From Nitromaritima sp964584125 (GTDB lineage: Bacteria; Nitrospinota; Nitrospinia; Nitrospinales; VA-1), in the NCBI GenBank assembly GCA_964584125.1, contig CAZOYP010000001.1, forward strand, positions 56,763 through 120,762: a stretch of DNA of 64,000 nt, read 5' to 3'. The notes under the pieces are model-generated. The model made no database searches. It was not told where the DNA came from and worked only from the letters and a program-made list of their open reading frames with translations. Shown here in pieces: positions 8,558-17,240 of this stretch; position 1 is the stretch's first letter, and the number at the start of each line of letters is the position of its first letter. The position numbers and the translations under genes are program-made.

Positions 8558-9682
8558 ATGAAAGCTGTTTTAGCCTTAGCTGATGGAAGAGTATTTGAAG
8601 GGACAGCCTTTGGTTCAGAAGGTGAGATTAGTGGAGAAGTAGTATTTAACACTAGTATGACGGGTTATCAAGAGGTTCTTACAGATCCATCATATTATGG
8701 GCAGATGGTAGTTATGACCTATCCACTTATTGGTAACTATGGTGTTAATAACGAAGACTTTGAATCAGACCGACCTCATCTCTCAGCATTCATTATAAAA
8801 GAATTAAGCTCTATTCCTAGTAGTTGGCGATCCAAAAACACATTGCACGGTTTTCTTAGTAAACATGGCATCATTGGACTACAAGGAATTGACACAAGGG
8901 CCTTAACTCGTCACATTAGAAATATCGGAGCACAACAAGCAATTATTTCAACTAAATCATACGATCATCGATCATTAGTTTCCAAAGCAAAATGCTTGCC
9001 TTCTTTGAAAGGACAAGATTTAGTAAAAGAAGTAACTTGCAAAACACCCTATGAATGGACTGAGGGGGAGTGGGTATCGACAAATGGGGAAACCTTCTTC
9101 AAAAAAACGTTAAAACATAAATATTTTGTTATTGCTTACGATTTTGGAATAAAAAGAAATATTTTAAGAAAGCTTGCTCAAGAAAAATGCCTAGTGAAGG
9201 TAGTGCCTGCATCAATGCCAGCTAAAGATGTTCTAGAAATGAAACCAGATGGTGTTTTTTTATCAAACGGCCCCGGAGATCCAGCAGCAGTAAGATATGC
9301 CTTCGAAAATGTGAAATACTTAATCGGGAAAGTCCCAATATTTGGAATATGTTTAGGACATCAAATACTTAGCCTTGCATTGGGAGCCAACAGTTATAAA
9401 TTAAAATTTGGTCATCATGGTGGAAATCAACCCATTTTAAATTTAAAAGAAAAAAAAGTGGAAATAACTTCTCAAAATCATGGGTTTGCTATAGATGCAG
9501 ACTCTCTAGAAAATGATTGCACAATTACTTCCACTAACCTAAATGACAATACAGTTGAAGGAATTCGACATAAGACTCTCCCAATTATATCTGTTCAGTA
9601 CCATCCGGAAGCATCTCCAGGCCCGCAAGATTCATCATATCTGTTTAAAGAGTTTACCAATCTGTTGGATTTGTATAAATGA
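8558..9682 (+). CDS. carA: Carbamoyl-phosphate synthase small (glutaminase) subunit
   Basis: 374 residues. The N-terminal CPSase-S domain (FEGTAFG near residue 14, then TSMTGYQEVLTDPSY) leads into a class I glutamine amidotransferase. The nucleophile Cys is in IFGICLGHQILSLALG and the His/Glu pair in QYHPEASPGP. It hydrolyses glutamine and channels ammonia to CarB. It follows pyrC after 32 bases. Its TGA overlaps the ATG of an unknown gene that separates it from carB. Confidence 0.95.
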   Translation: MKAVLALADGRVFEGTAFGSEGEISGEVVFNTSMTGYQEVLTDPSYYGQMVVMTYPLIGNYGVNNEDFESDRPHLSAFIIKELSSIPSSWRSKNTLHGFLSKHGIIGLQGIDTRALTRHIRNIGAQQAIISTKSYDHRSLVSKAKCLPSLKGQDLVKEVTCKTPYEWTEGEWVSTNGETFFKKTLKHKYFVIAYDFGIKRNILRKLAQEKCLVKVVPASMPAKDVLEMKPDGVFLSNGPGDPAAVRYAFENVKYLIGKVPIFGICLGHQILSLALGANSYKLKFGHHGGNQPILNLKEKKVEITSQNHGFAIDADSLENDCTITSTNLNDNTVEGIRHKTLPIISVQYHPEASPGPQDSSYLFKEFTNLLDLYK

Positions 9683-10551
9683 TAAAAGATAGCCTTGATT
9701 ATTTAATCAAAATTGCCATAGACCACCCGTATTCAAATGATCTATTGCTAGCTCGCAAAGAATATCAAAAGTATACCGGTGAAATTTTTGAAGATGATAA
9801 ATCTTATGAAGATAGAATGGCCTTATTTCTCGAGTGGTATATTTTTGAACGTATTGAACCTTCTAAAGAAAAAACGGTTCTTGAAGCGATAATTAGCAAT
9901 AGCAAAGAACTACCATCCAACATATTAGTAAATATTAAACAATTTATTAATAATATCCATGGTCTTTTTATCGTTAAAAAAATAAAGGCTGATTCGGTAC
10001 GAGTAATAAATTTATTTAACGACAAAAAATATGACGTTTATGAACCATCCAGCAAACTATACTTTAGTAAAGATAATGTTTTTGAGGGAAGGCTTCTTCC
10101 CCACGAAGAATCTTACTTTTTTACAGGTAATTTTTGTTTTCATCCAAATGGGACTAAAAAGTATATTAAAAGTGAGATAAAAAAAATTATCTCTGCTCAG
10201 AAATCAAATGAAAAAGAATTGGCTTCAAAAAAAACAACGATGAATAAGGAGTTTAAAGTTTTAAATAATACAACCGGCTCTATAAAAAAATTACAAGAAA
10301 GGCTTATAACATTAAACAATGAAAAAGAAATAACCAAAATTCAAAAAAAAATAGCCGGGCTTGAACCCATAAAGTCAATACAAGAAGAAAAGTGCCGCCT
10401 GCTTGAAAAAGATATTGTGATATTCACTCACACTAAAATACATAGACAAGCCAAATTAGATAAAACTTTACTAATGCAAAAACTTGCTTATATGCGATTA
10501 CTTTTTGAACGTTCTCGTAATATAGAACTTAAGAATATTTATAAAAATTAA
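9679..10551 (+). CDS. Unknown protein coupled between carA and carB
   Basis: 290 residues; I do not recognise the family. The start overlaps the carA stop (ATGA) and the stop TAA shares one base with the carB ATG, so it is translationally coupled on both sides. Residues 1-95 look helical (YSNDLLLARKEYQKYTGE). Residues 95-155 look like a small beta domain (RVINLFNDKKYDVYEP, then ESYFFTGNFCFHPNG). Residues 160-270 are a charged, lysine-rich helical or coiled-coil region. There is no signal peptide or membrane segment. Position suggests a partner or modulator of carbamoyl-phosphate synthase, but it could equally be a passenger gene. Confidence 0.75.
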   Translation: MIKDSLDYLIKIAIDHPYSNDLLLARKEYQKYTGEIFEDDKSYEDRMALFLEWYIFERIEPSKEKTVLEAIISNSKELPSNILVNIKQFINNIHGLFIVKKIKADSVRVINLFNDKKYDVYEPSSKLYFSKDNVFEGRLLPHEESYFFTGNFCFHPNGTKKYIKSEIKKIISAQKSNEKELASKKTTMNKEFKVLNNTTGSIKKLQERLITLNNEKEITKIQKKIAGLEPIKSIQEEKCRLLEKDIVIFTHTKIHRQAKLDKTLLMQKLAYMRLLFERSRNIELKNIYKN

Positions 10552-13500
10552 TGCCTAAAAGGTCTGACATAAAAAGAATTTTACTAATTGGGGCAGGTCC
10601 TATTGTTATAGGACAAGCTTGTGAATTTGATTATTCTGGAACTCAAGCATGCAAAGCTTTAAAGGAAGAAGGCTACGAGGTTATATTGGTAAATAGCAAC
10701 CCAGCTACCATTATGACCGATCCAGAATTTGCAGATAAAACCTATGTAGAACCAGTAACCCCAGAAATTGTTGAGATGATAATAAAAAAGGATCGTCCTG
10801 ACGCCCTGTTACCAACAATGGGAGGACAGACTGCACTGAATACTGCCTTAGCTCTTGCTGATAAAGGCATTCTTTCATTTTATAATGTTAAACTAATTGG
10901 AGCCGATATTAATTCCATTCGAAAAGCTGAAAACCGTCAGCTTTTTAAAGAGGCAATGAAAAACATAGAGTTAGAAGTTCCTCCCAGTGGTCATGCCCAA
11001 ACTCTTGATCAAGCGCGTAAAATTATCAATAATACTGGTTTCCCCGCTATCATCCGTCCGTATTTTACTCTAGGAGGTAGCGGTGGAAGCATAGCATATG
11101 ACCACGATGAATTCGATTCTCTAGTAAAAACGGCACTTCACATAAGCCCCACTAGTGAAGTTCTTATAGAAAAGTCTCTCATAGGGTGGAAAGAATATGA
11201 ACTCGAGGTGATGCGCGATCATAAAGATAATGTTGTCATAGTGTGTTCGATTGAAAATCTTGACCCAATGGGAATACATACTGGTGATAGTATTACAGTT
11301 GCTCCAGTACAAACATTAACTGACAAAGAATATCAACTAATGCGGAACGCAGCAATCGACATAATTCGAGAGATTGGTGTCGAAACTGGTGGCTCTAATA
11401 TTCAATTTGCTCTCGATCCTATAAATGGAGATATGATAGTAATTGAGATGAATCCACGGGTATCAAGAAGTTCAGCCTTGGCTTCAAAAGCAACCGGATT
11501 TCCAATAGCCAAAATTGCAGCGAAACTTGCCGTTGGATATACTTTAAATGAAATTAAAAATGATATTACTCGTGTAACCCCTGTCTCATTTGAACCAACA
11601 ATAGATTATTGCGTTGTAAAAATTCCACGATTTAGTTTTGAAAAATTCTTTACAACCGATCCTATTCTTTCAACACAAATGAAATCGGTAGGAGAAGTAA
11701 TGGCAATAGGACGTACCTTTAAAGAATCCCTAAATAAAGCACTACGTTCATTAGAAATTGATGTTTTTGGATTAAGTAAAAATATCAAGGGTGTATCTAA
11801 AAATTCTTCATTAAATCAAAAAAATATTCGAAATAAATTAAGTAATCTATTAAAAAAACCTATTTGGGATCGGTTGTGGTACGTAGCAGAAGCTATGAGA
11901 AACGGGTTTTCTGTTAAAGAAATACATAAAAGTACTTTTATTGACCCATGGTTCCTTCAAAATATTCAAGATCTTCTCAATATTGAAAGTGAACTTATTT
12001 CAGTGAGGCATATTAATGATATTCCTGAAAGTCTCCTTAACCAAGCTAAAGAAAACGGTTACTCAGATATTTTTATTGCGAAAATTCTAAAATGTAACCC
12101 AATGGATGTTACTTTAAAAAGAAATTTAGCCAAAATTAAACCTGTCTATAAAAGAGTGGATACCTGTGGAGCTGAGTTTGAAGCTCACACACCTTATCTA
12201 TATTCGACTTATGAGAAAGAGTGTGAGGCTGAACCCACAAACAAAAAGAAAATAATGATACTTGGAGGAGGTCCTAACCGTATCGGTCAAGGAATTGAAT
12301 TTGACTATTGCTGTGTTCATGCATCTTTTGCACTGAAAGAAGCAGGTTACGAAACAATTATGGTTAACTGCAATCCAGAAACCGTAAGCACTGATTATGA
12401 TACTTCTGACCGACTCTATTTTGAACCACTAACTTTTGAGGATGTTTCAAATATTGTAGAAGTCGAAAAACCAGATGGTGTGATTGTTCAGTTTGGAGGA
12501 CAAACTCCCTTAAAACTTGCTGTGCCACTGATGAATGCTGGAGTTCCAATCATTGGAACGAGTCCAGAAAATATTGACCGCGCAGAAAACAGAAAACTTT
12601 TCTCCCAAGTTATGACTAAGCTTAATTTAAAACAACCTGCTAATGGTACTGCAACTACATGTAAAGAGGCTCAGCTCATTGCTGATGAAATTGGTTATCC
12701 TGTTGTTGTTCGTCCTTCCTACGTTTTGGGTGGGCGCGCAATGGAAATTGTATATGACCAAGAGAGCCTTGAATATTATATGGAACATGCTGTTGAAGCG
12801 TCACCTGAACATCCGGTCTTAATAGATGATTTTCTTAAAAATGCAATAGAAATTGATGTAGATGCTATTTCTGACGGGAAATCAGTTACTATTGGCGGTG
12901 TTATGGAACACATTGAGGAAGCAGGTATTCATTCTGGGGACAGCGCCTGCTCTCTACCAACCTTTTCTATAAAATCTAAAGTAATAGAATCTATAAAAGA
13001 TCAAACACGTAAGCTTGCTTTAGAGCTAAATGTTATAGGATTGATAAATATCCAATTTGCAGTTAAAGATGAAGAGATATTTATTTTGGAGGTCAACCCT
13101 AGGGCATCTAGGACGATACCATTTGTTAGTAAAACTACAGGAATTCCACTTGCTAAAATGGCTTCTCTTGTCATGGTTGGTAAAACATTAAGTCAGCTTG
13201 GATTAACTCAGGAAGTAAGTGTGTCCCATATTGCTATCAAGGAATCTGTTTTCCCATTCAACAAATTCGATAACGTGGATACGCTTTTAGGGCCAGAAAT
13301 GAAGTCTACAGGTGAAGTAATGGGAATTGATAATTCTTTTGGAATGGCATTTGCTAAAGCACAACTAGCAACAGGCATTAAACTTTTAGACAAAGGATCT
13401 GTGTTTATTAGTGTTAAGGATTCAGATAAACTTAAATCTCTTGAGATAGCTAGAGACTTTTCTAAATATGGCTATAAGATTTTTGCAACTAAAGGAACAG

Positions 13501-13799
13501 CTCAATTTCTAACCCAAAACAACTTAAATGTTTTTACTATTAACAAGGTTAAGGAAGGATCACCACATATCGTTGAAAAAATAGAAAATGGAGATATTCA
13601 ATTTGTTATCAATACAACATTTGGAGAACAATCAATAAAGGATTCATTTTCTTTGAGGCGGGCTTCTATCAATACAAATACGCCATATTATACTACCATT
13701 GCAGGGTCGCTTGCTCTTCTTAAAGCGTTGGAAGCCTTGAGGGAAAATAACATGGCCGTCACACCTCTACAGGATTGGAATACAACTCAGTTAGTATGA
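10551..13799 (+). CDS. carB: Carbamoyl-phosphate synthase large subunit
   Basis: 1082 residues, the usual full length. The two homologous halves are clear: LIGAGPIVIGQACEFDYSG near the start and LGGGPNRIGQGIEFDYCC near residue 570. ATP-grasp motifs occur twice (VIRPYFTLGGSGG and VVRPSYVLGGRAM), and metal-binding EMNPRVSRSS and EVNPRASRT end each half. The C-terminal MGS-like domain (FATKGTAQFL) is the allosteric site in relatives. It makes carbamoyl phosphate from bicarbonate, ammonia and two ATP. It ends the pyr operon; its 3' end overlaps the convergent next gene by 9 bases. Confidence 0.96.
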   Translation: MPKRSDIKRILLIGAGPIVIGQACEFDYSGTQACKALKEEGYEVILVNSNPATIMTDPEFADKTYVEPVTPEIVEMIIKKDRPDALLPTMGGQTALNTALALADKGILSFYNVKLIGADINSIRKAENRQLFKEAMKNIELEVPPSGHAQTLDQARKIINNTGFPAIIRPYFTLGGSGGSIAYDHDEFDSLVKTALHISPTSEVLIEKSLIGWKEYELEVMRDHKDNVVIVCSIENLDPMGIHTGDSITVAPVQTLTDKEYQLMRNAAIDIIREIGVETGGSNIQFALDPINGDMIVIEMNPRVSRSSALASKATGFPIAKIAAKLAVGYTLNEIKNDITRVTPVSFEPTIDYCVVKIPRFSFEKFFTTDPILSTQMKSVGEVMAIGRTFKESLNKALRSLEIDVFGLSKNIKGVSKNSSLNQKNIRNKLSNLLKKPIWDRLWYVAEAMRNGFSVKEIHKSTFIDPWFLQNIQDLLNIESELISVRHINDIPESLLNQAKENGYSDIFIAKILKCNPMDVTLKRNLAKIKPVYKRVDTCGAEFEAHTPYLYSTYEKECEAEPTNKKKIMILGGGPNRIGQGIEFDYCCVHASFALKEAGYETIMVNCNPETVSTDYDTSDRLYFEPLTFEDVSNIVEVEKPDGVIVQFGGQTPLKLAVPLMNAGVPIIGTSPENIDRAENRKLFSQVMTKLNLKQPANGTATTCKEAQLIADEIGYPVVVRPSYVLGGRAMEIVYDQESLEYYMEHAVEASPEHPVLIDDFLKNAIEIDVDAISDGKSVTIGGVMEHIEEAGIHSGDSACSLPTFSIKSKVIESIKDQTRKLALELNVIGLINIQFAVKDEEIFILEVNPRASRTIPFVSKTTGIPLAKMASLVMVGKTLSQLGLTQEVSVSHIAIKESVFPFNKFDNVDTLLGPEMKSTGEVMGIDNSFGMAFAKAQLATGIKLLDKGSVFISVKDSDKLKSLEIARDFSKYGYKIFATKGTAQFLTQNNLNVFTINKVKEGSPHIVEKIENGDIQFVINTTFGEQSIKDSFSLRRASINTNTPYYTTIAGSLALLKALEALRENNMAVTPLQDWNTTQLV

Positions 13800-14840
13800 T
13801 AAGGACGAAAGCCCCATAAAAGACCCCCAAGTTATATCTTTATGATGTAACTGATTATCTATTTTTTCTTTTTTTGATTCTTTAATTTTAGGTACAACTA
13901 AGTCACCTGGGATAAAATCTATACCGGTAACAATTTGGGCTTTCGAAAATCGGCCTTGAACCTCACGAATCTTTAGTATGCCTTTCCGATTGTAATTATC
14001 ACCTAAATCCACTTTGTCAACCGGATCATTGAATGAAGACTCTACAGAAAATACTGTAAATAAATCCTGCACTTTAACTCCATTTATTTTTCCTAAATTA
14101 ATAATAGCGCTATTATTTTTATAATCAACTGCTATTAAATCCCCCTCAAGTGGAAGACTATTCAATATTTTATAAATAAAAGTTGTAACTTGGCTATTTA
14201 GCAGCCATAAAGCTATACCGCTTGAATGAGATTTAAATTTATTCGATTTATAGTCACTATTCGGCAAGTTTAAATCAAAGGTCTTTCTTCCAGTATTTGA
14301 ATTTTGGGTAAATATCTTTTTTGCTAGCAATCTACCTGTATGTAAGTTCACTATCTCTACATTAGCCTGAATATAAGCACTTTCTCTATGAAATTTAGCT
14401 TGTTTAGTTGTGTGACCTTCCTGAAGGGGGTTAGTATCAGATTCAAATAATAAAATAGCCCCACTAATTTTATATTGGCTCAATGGCTTACTTTTGGATG
14501 GAGTAAGATTTATGAGTTTTTGCCGAGTATTATTTATATTTTCTTCTTCTCCATCTACTTCATTTGAAACCTGTATTTTTTTATCATCAGCATCATCTAG
14601 TGATTTTAATTGCACTATTTGATATTTACCCAAAACAGCAAGGCTGTTTTTCAACATATCGGTAAAAATCATGCCTGGTTTAAAAGGCTTCTCCCATTTA
14701 ACAGGTTCGGAAAATGTTTCAAGGGACAATTTTTTTATATATCTTGCATCTGCATTATTCTCTGAGATTAAAATTAAAGTAATTGCAATAAATGGAATTA
14801 CATAAGCCTTAATAAATATATTTTTAAATAAAATATTCAT
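13791..14840 (-). CDS. FlgT/CsgG-like exported protein
   Basis: 349 residues from the ATG at 14840; a GTG at 14858 is possible, but AGG lies about 10 bases before the ATG. A hydrophobic signal segment (AYVIPFIAITLILI) ends near NADA. The middle resembles CsgG/FlgT-type domains: GAILLF, then ANVEIVNLHTGRLLAKK. The C-terminus shows the FlgT-like pattern NSAIINLGKINGVKVQDLF followed by KIREVQGRFSKAQIV. Relatives act at the outer membrane or flagellar base. Its operon partner is not evident; family assignment is by pattern only. Confidence 0.5.
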   Translation of the reverse strand: MNILFKNIFIKAYVIPFIAITLILISENNADARYIKKLSLETFSEPVKWEKPFKPGMIFTDMLKNSLAVLGKYQIVQLKSLDDADDKKIQVSNEVDGEEENINNTRQKLINLTPSKSKPLSQYKISGAILLFESDTNPLQEGHTTKQAKFHRESAYIQANVEIVNLHTGRLLAKKIFTQNSNTGRKTFDLNLPNSDYKSNKFKSHSSGIALWLLNSQVTTFIYKILNSLPLEGDLIAVDYKNNSAIINLGKINGVKVQDLFTVFSVESSFNDPVDKVDLGDNYNRKGILKIREVQGRFSKAQIVTGIDFIPGDLVVPKIKESKKEKIDNQLHHKDITWGSFMGLSSLSY

Positions 14841-14949
14841 AACTTTACCTATCGACACTTTCTAATAAAAACTTCAAATTAAATTTATTTATATATGAAA
14901 ATTATCATGATTTACCATCAGTTTTAGCTTCAACACATCCCCTATCATC

Positions 14950-14978
14950 TTGACCTGAGACCTATAGGAAAGTACAAT
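14950..14978 (+). promoter_or_regulatory. Promoter giving a probably leaderless transcript
   Basis: TTGACC (14950-14955) and TACAAT (14973-14978) are 17 bases apart. The predicted start, six to eight bases past the -10 box, falls at 14984-14987, on or next to the ATG at 14987. Confidence 0.6.
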
Positions 14979-14986
14979 CATTCGCT

Positions 14987-15748
14987 ATGAAAAAGCCATT
15001 TTTTTTCCTTATTGCTACCTTATTTTTAATCCCAAGTTATCAAGTGGAGGCTAATTTAGCTCCAGATGGGATGGTTCTCGTTAAAAAGGGCTGTTTTATG
15101 ATGGGGACCAACAAACTTCATGATTATTTGGCTTTTGATCCAAATACACGAGAACGTCCTAATGATCGAGAGCGACCTGTTCATAAGGTTTGTCTTGATT
15201 CTTTTTTTTTGGATATTTATGAGACAACTCAAGAAAAATGGGAGAAAATGAAACTACAAAATAATTCTGTATACAAAGCACCAAATATTGCTGTTAATCA
15301 AATCAAATGGGAAGATGCAAATGATTACTGTAAAAAAACTGGGAATCGACTTCCTACTGAAGCAGAATGGGAATATGCAGCTAGAGCGGGAACTGCTACT
15401 GAGTATCCCTGGGGAGAAAAAATAAATAGAGATTATTTATGGTATGGAGGAAATTCTGGCCATACTCACCATCCGGTAGGTACTAGAAAACCAAATCCAT
15501 GGGGACTATACGACATGTTGGGGGGTGTTTGGGAGTGGGTCAGTGACTGGTATGGGGAGTTCTACTACAAGACAAGCCCAAAACAAAACCCAAAAGGCCC
15601 TAAAAATATTATAAGCTGGCACGTTATTAGAGGGGGCTCTTGGGTGGATGACAAACAATTTGTTCGAACTACTATCCGGTACCCAGGATTAGCTGATAAT
15701 ACATATGATTTTTGGGTTGGGTTTCGCTGCGCTAGAGATATAAAGTAA
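14987..15748 (+). CDS. Exported SUMF1/FGE-fold protein
   Basis: 253 residues. A signal peptide (FFFLIATLFLIPSYQVEA) is followed by a SUMF1 (formylglycine-generating-enzyme) fold: MVLVKKGCFMMGT, HKVCLDSFFLDIYETTQ, RLPTEAEWEYAARAG, WEWVSDWYGEFY, IRGGSWVDD and VGFRCARD. The C-terminal cysteine pair that binds copper in true formylglycine-generating enzymes is not present after GGSW. It is therefore probably not a sulfatase activator but a structural or binding member. The ATG lies at the predicted transcription start, with no Shine-Dalgarno. A paralogue lies at 56626-57501. Confidence 0.85.
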   Translation: MKKPFFFLIATLFLIPSYQVEANLAPDGMVLVKKGCFMMGTNKLHDYLAFDPNTRERPNDRERPVHKVCLDSFFLDIYETTQEKWEKMKLQNNSVYKAPNIAVNQIKWEDANDYCKKTGNRLPTEAEWEYAARAGTATEYPWGEKINRDYLWYGGNSGHTHHPVGTRKPNPWGLYDMLGGVWEWVSDWYGEFYYKTSPKQNPKGPKNIISWHVIRGGSWVDDKQFVRTTIRYPGLADNTYDFWVGFRCARDIK

Positions 15749-15778
15749 AAAGTTGCATAGATCAAAACTCACTCCTAA

Positions 15779-16423
15779 ATGCCTTTAATTTTTGATACTC
15801 GAAAAGCTAATCGATTATATAAAAAATTGAGCTTAAGTGTACCAATTACTAAAACAGAATTAATCTATACTAATCACTTTGAGTTACTAATAGCAGTAAT
15901 GCTTACTGCTCAAACAACTGATAAAATAGTAAATCAAATAACACCATCCCTTTTTAAAAAATACCCAACCCCAGAAAGCTTGATTCTTTGTGGTGAAACT
16001 AGATTAAAAAATTTAATAAAAAAAATTGGATTAGCACCTACTAAATCAAAAAATATTATTAGAACATGCCATTTGTTATTAAAAAACTATCAAGGAAAAA
16101 TCCCAAACACTAGGGAGGAACTAGAAAAACTTCCAGGTGTTGGTAGAAAAACAGCTAACGTTGTTTTAAATGAGGCATTTGATATTCCCACGATAGCTGT
16201 TGACACGCATGTTTTTAGAGTTGCTAATCGCACGGGATTAGCCAAAGGAAAAAATGTCCTTGAAACAGAAAAAAAATTACTCGAAATAACTCCAAATAAA
16301 TGGAAAAAAGATGCCCATCACTACCTAATCCTTCATGGTCGATATGTATGCAAAGCAAAAAATTTTCATTGTTCGGATTGTTCAATTACGGAAGAATGTC
16401 AGTTTCAGGATAAAGTTATATAA
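15779..16423 (+). CDS. nth: Endonuclease III
   Basis: 214 residues, standard length. The helix-hairpin-helix LPGVGRKTANVV carries the catalytic Lys, and the catalytic Asp is in VDTHVFRV. The [4Fe-4S] loop is C-x6-C-x2-C-x5-C at the C-terminus (CKAKNFHCSDCSITEEC). It is a DNA glycosylase and AP lyase that removes oxidised pyrimidines. Its TAA is followed immediately by the ATG of the next gene, so the two are probably co-transcribed. Confidence 0.93.
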   Translation: MPLIFDTRKANRLYKKLSLSVPITKTELIYTNHFELLIAVMLTAQTTDKIVNQITPSLFKKYPTPESLILCGETRLKNLIKKIGLAPTKSKNIIRTCHLLLKNYQGKIPNTREELEKLPGVGRKTANVVLNEAFDIPTIAVDTHVFRVANRTGLAKGKNVLETEKKLLEITPNKWKKDAHHYLILHGRYVCKAKNFHCSDCSITEECQFQDKVI

Positions 16424-17197
16424 ATGGCTAGACAAAACAAAAATGATTACTTAGAATTTTTAAATCGATTGAGCACAGTACTGAGCGATGACGCAATAAT
16501 TTCTACACTTGGTTATATACAATACTTTAAAAAAAAATATCCATTTCAAAAAATAATAATAGGAGATCAGAATCCCAAACGAGCACTAATTTCTGCAGGA
16601 ATTCATGGTGATGAACAAGCTGGCGTAGAAACAATATATTCTTTTTTTGAAAGTGAAAGATACAAAGCACATTTAGATCAGTGGGAAATTACTATTCTCC
16701 CATGTGTAAACCCATATGGGTTTGAAAACAACACACGTGAAAATTATGATAATAAAGATTTAAATCGTTTCTTTAAGCATCAGGTTCCACCACTTGAAGT
16801 GCAGTTAGCAAAATCAAGTATTAAGTTTTCGTATTTTGATATATCAATAGAATTACATGAGGATAAAGATAGTTATGGTTATTATTTATTTCAGAAATCA
16901 AATCAACCCAATGGCCTTAACGTTGGGTTTAAAGTTATTGAAGCAGTAAAGGGGGTTATGCCGATTAACCTAGATGATACAATTGAGAGTCTGCCTTCGG
17001 AAAACGGGGTAATTCATAAAATAAAAGAATTAGAAGAAATGGAGTGGTGGCCTATGGCTTGCTATTCCCTAGCCATGAAAACAGGCCACTGCTTAACACT
17101 TGAAACTCCAAGTAAGCTTCCTATCTCTGTTCGGGTAAAAGCACACCTTGAAGCCTTAGACCATGCCCTAGCCTATTGTTCAAAGAAAACTGAGTAA
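16424..17197 (+). CDS. M14-family / AstE-like zinc hydrolase
   Basis: 257 residues. GIHGDEQAG (near residue 61) gives the first zinc His and Glu, and ELHEDKD near residue 144 the second His. DLNRFF is the arginine-containing substrate motif of the M14 carboxypeptidase/succinylglutamate desuccinylase fold. It is shorter than secreted carboxypeptidases and has no signal peptide, so it acts in the cytoplasm. The start directly follows the nth stop. The substrate (an N-acyl amino acid or small peptide) is not determined. Confidence 0.7.
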   Translation: MARQNKNDYLEFLNRLSTVLSDDAIISTLGYIQYFKKKYPFQKIIIGDQNPKRALISAGIHGDEQAGVETIYSFFESERYKAHLDQWEITILPCVNPYGFENNTRENYDNKDLNRFFKHQVPPLEVQLAKSSIKFSYFDISIELHEDKDSYGYYLFQKSNQPNGLNVGFKVIEAVKGVMPINLDDTIESLPSENGVIHKIKELEEMEWWPMACYSLAMKTGHCLTLETPSKLPISVRVKAHLEALDHALAYCSKKTE

Positions 17198-17240
17198 CTA
17201 AAAGTTAAAAATAAAAAACAATGAAAAGGCTAAGCTGAAA

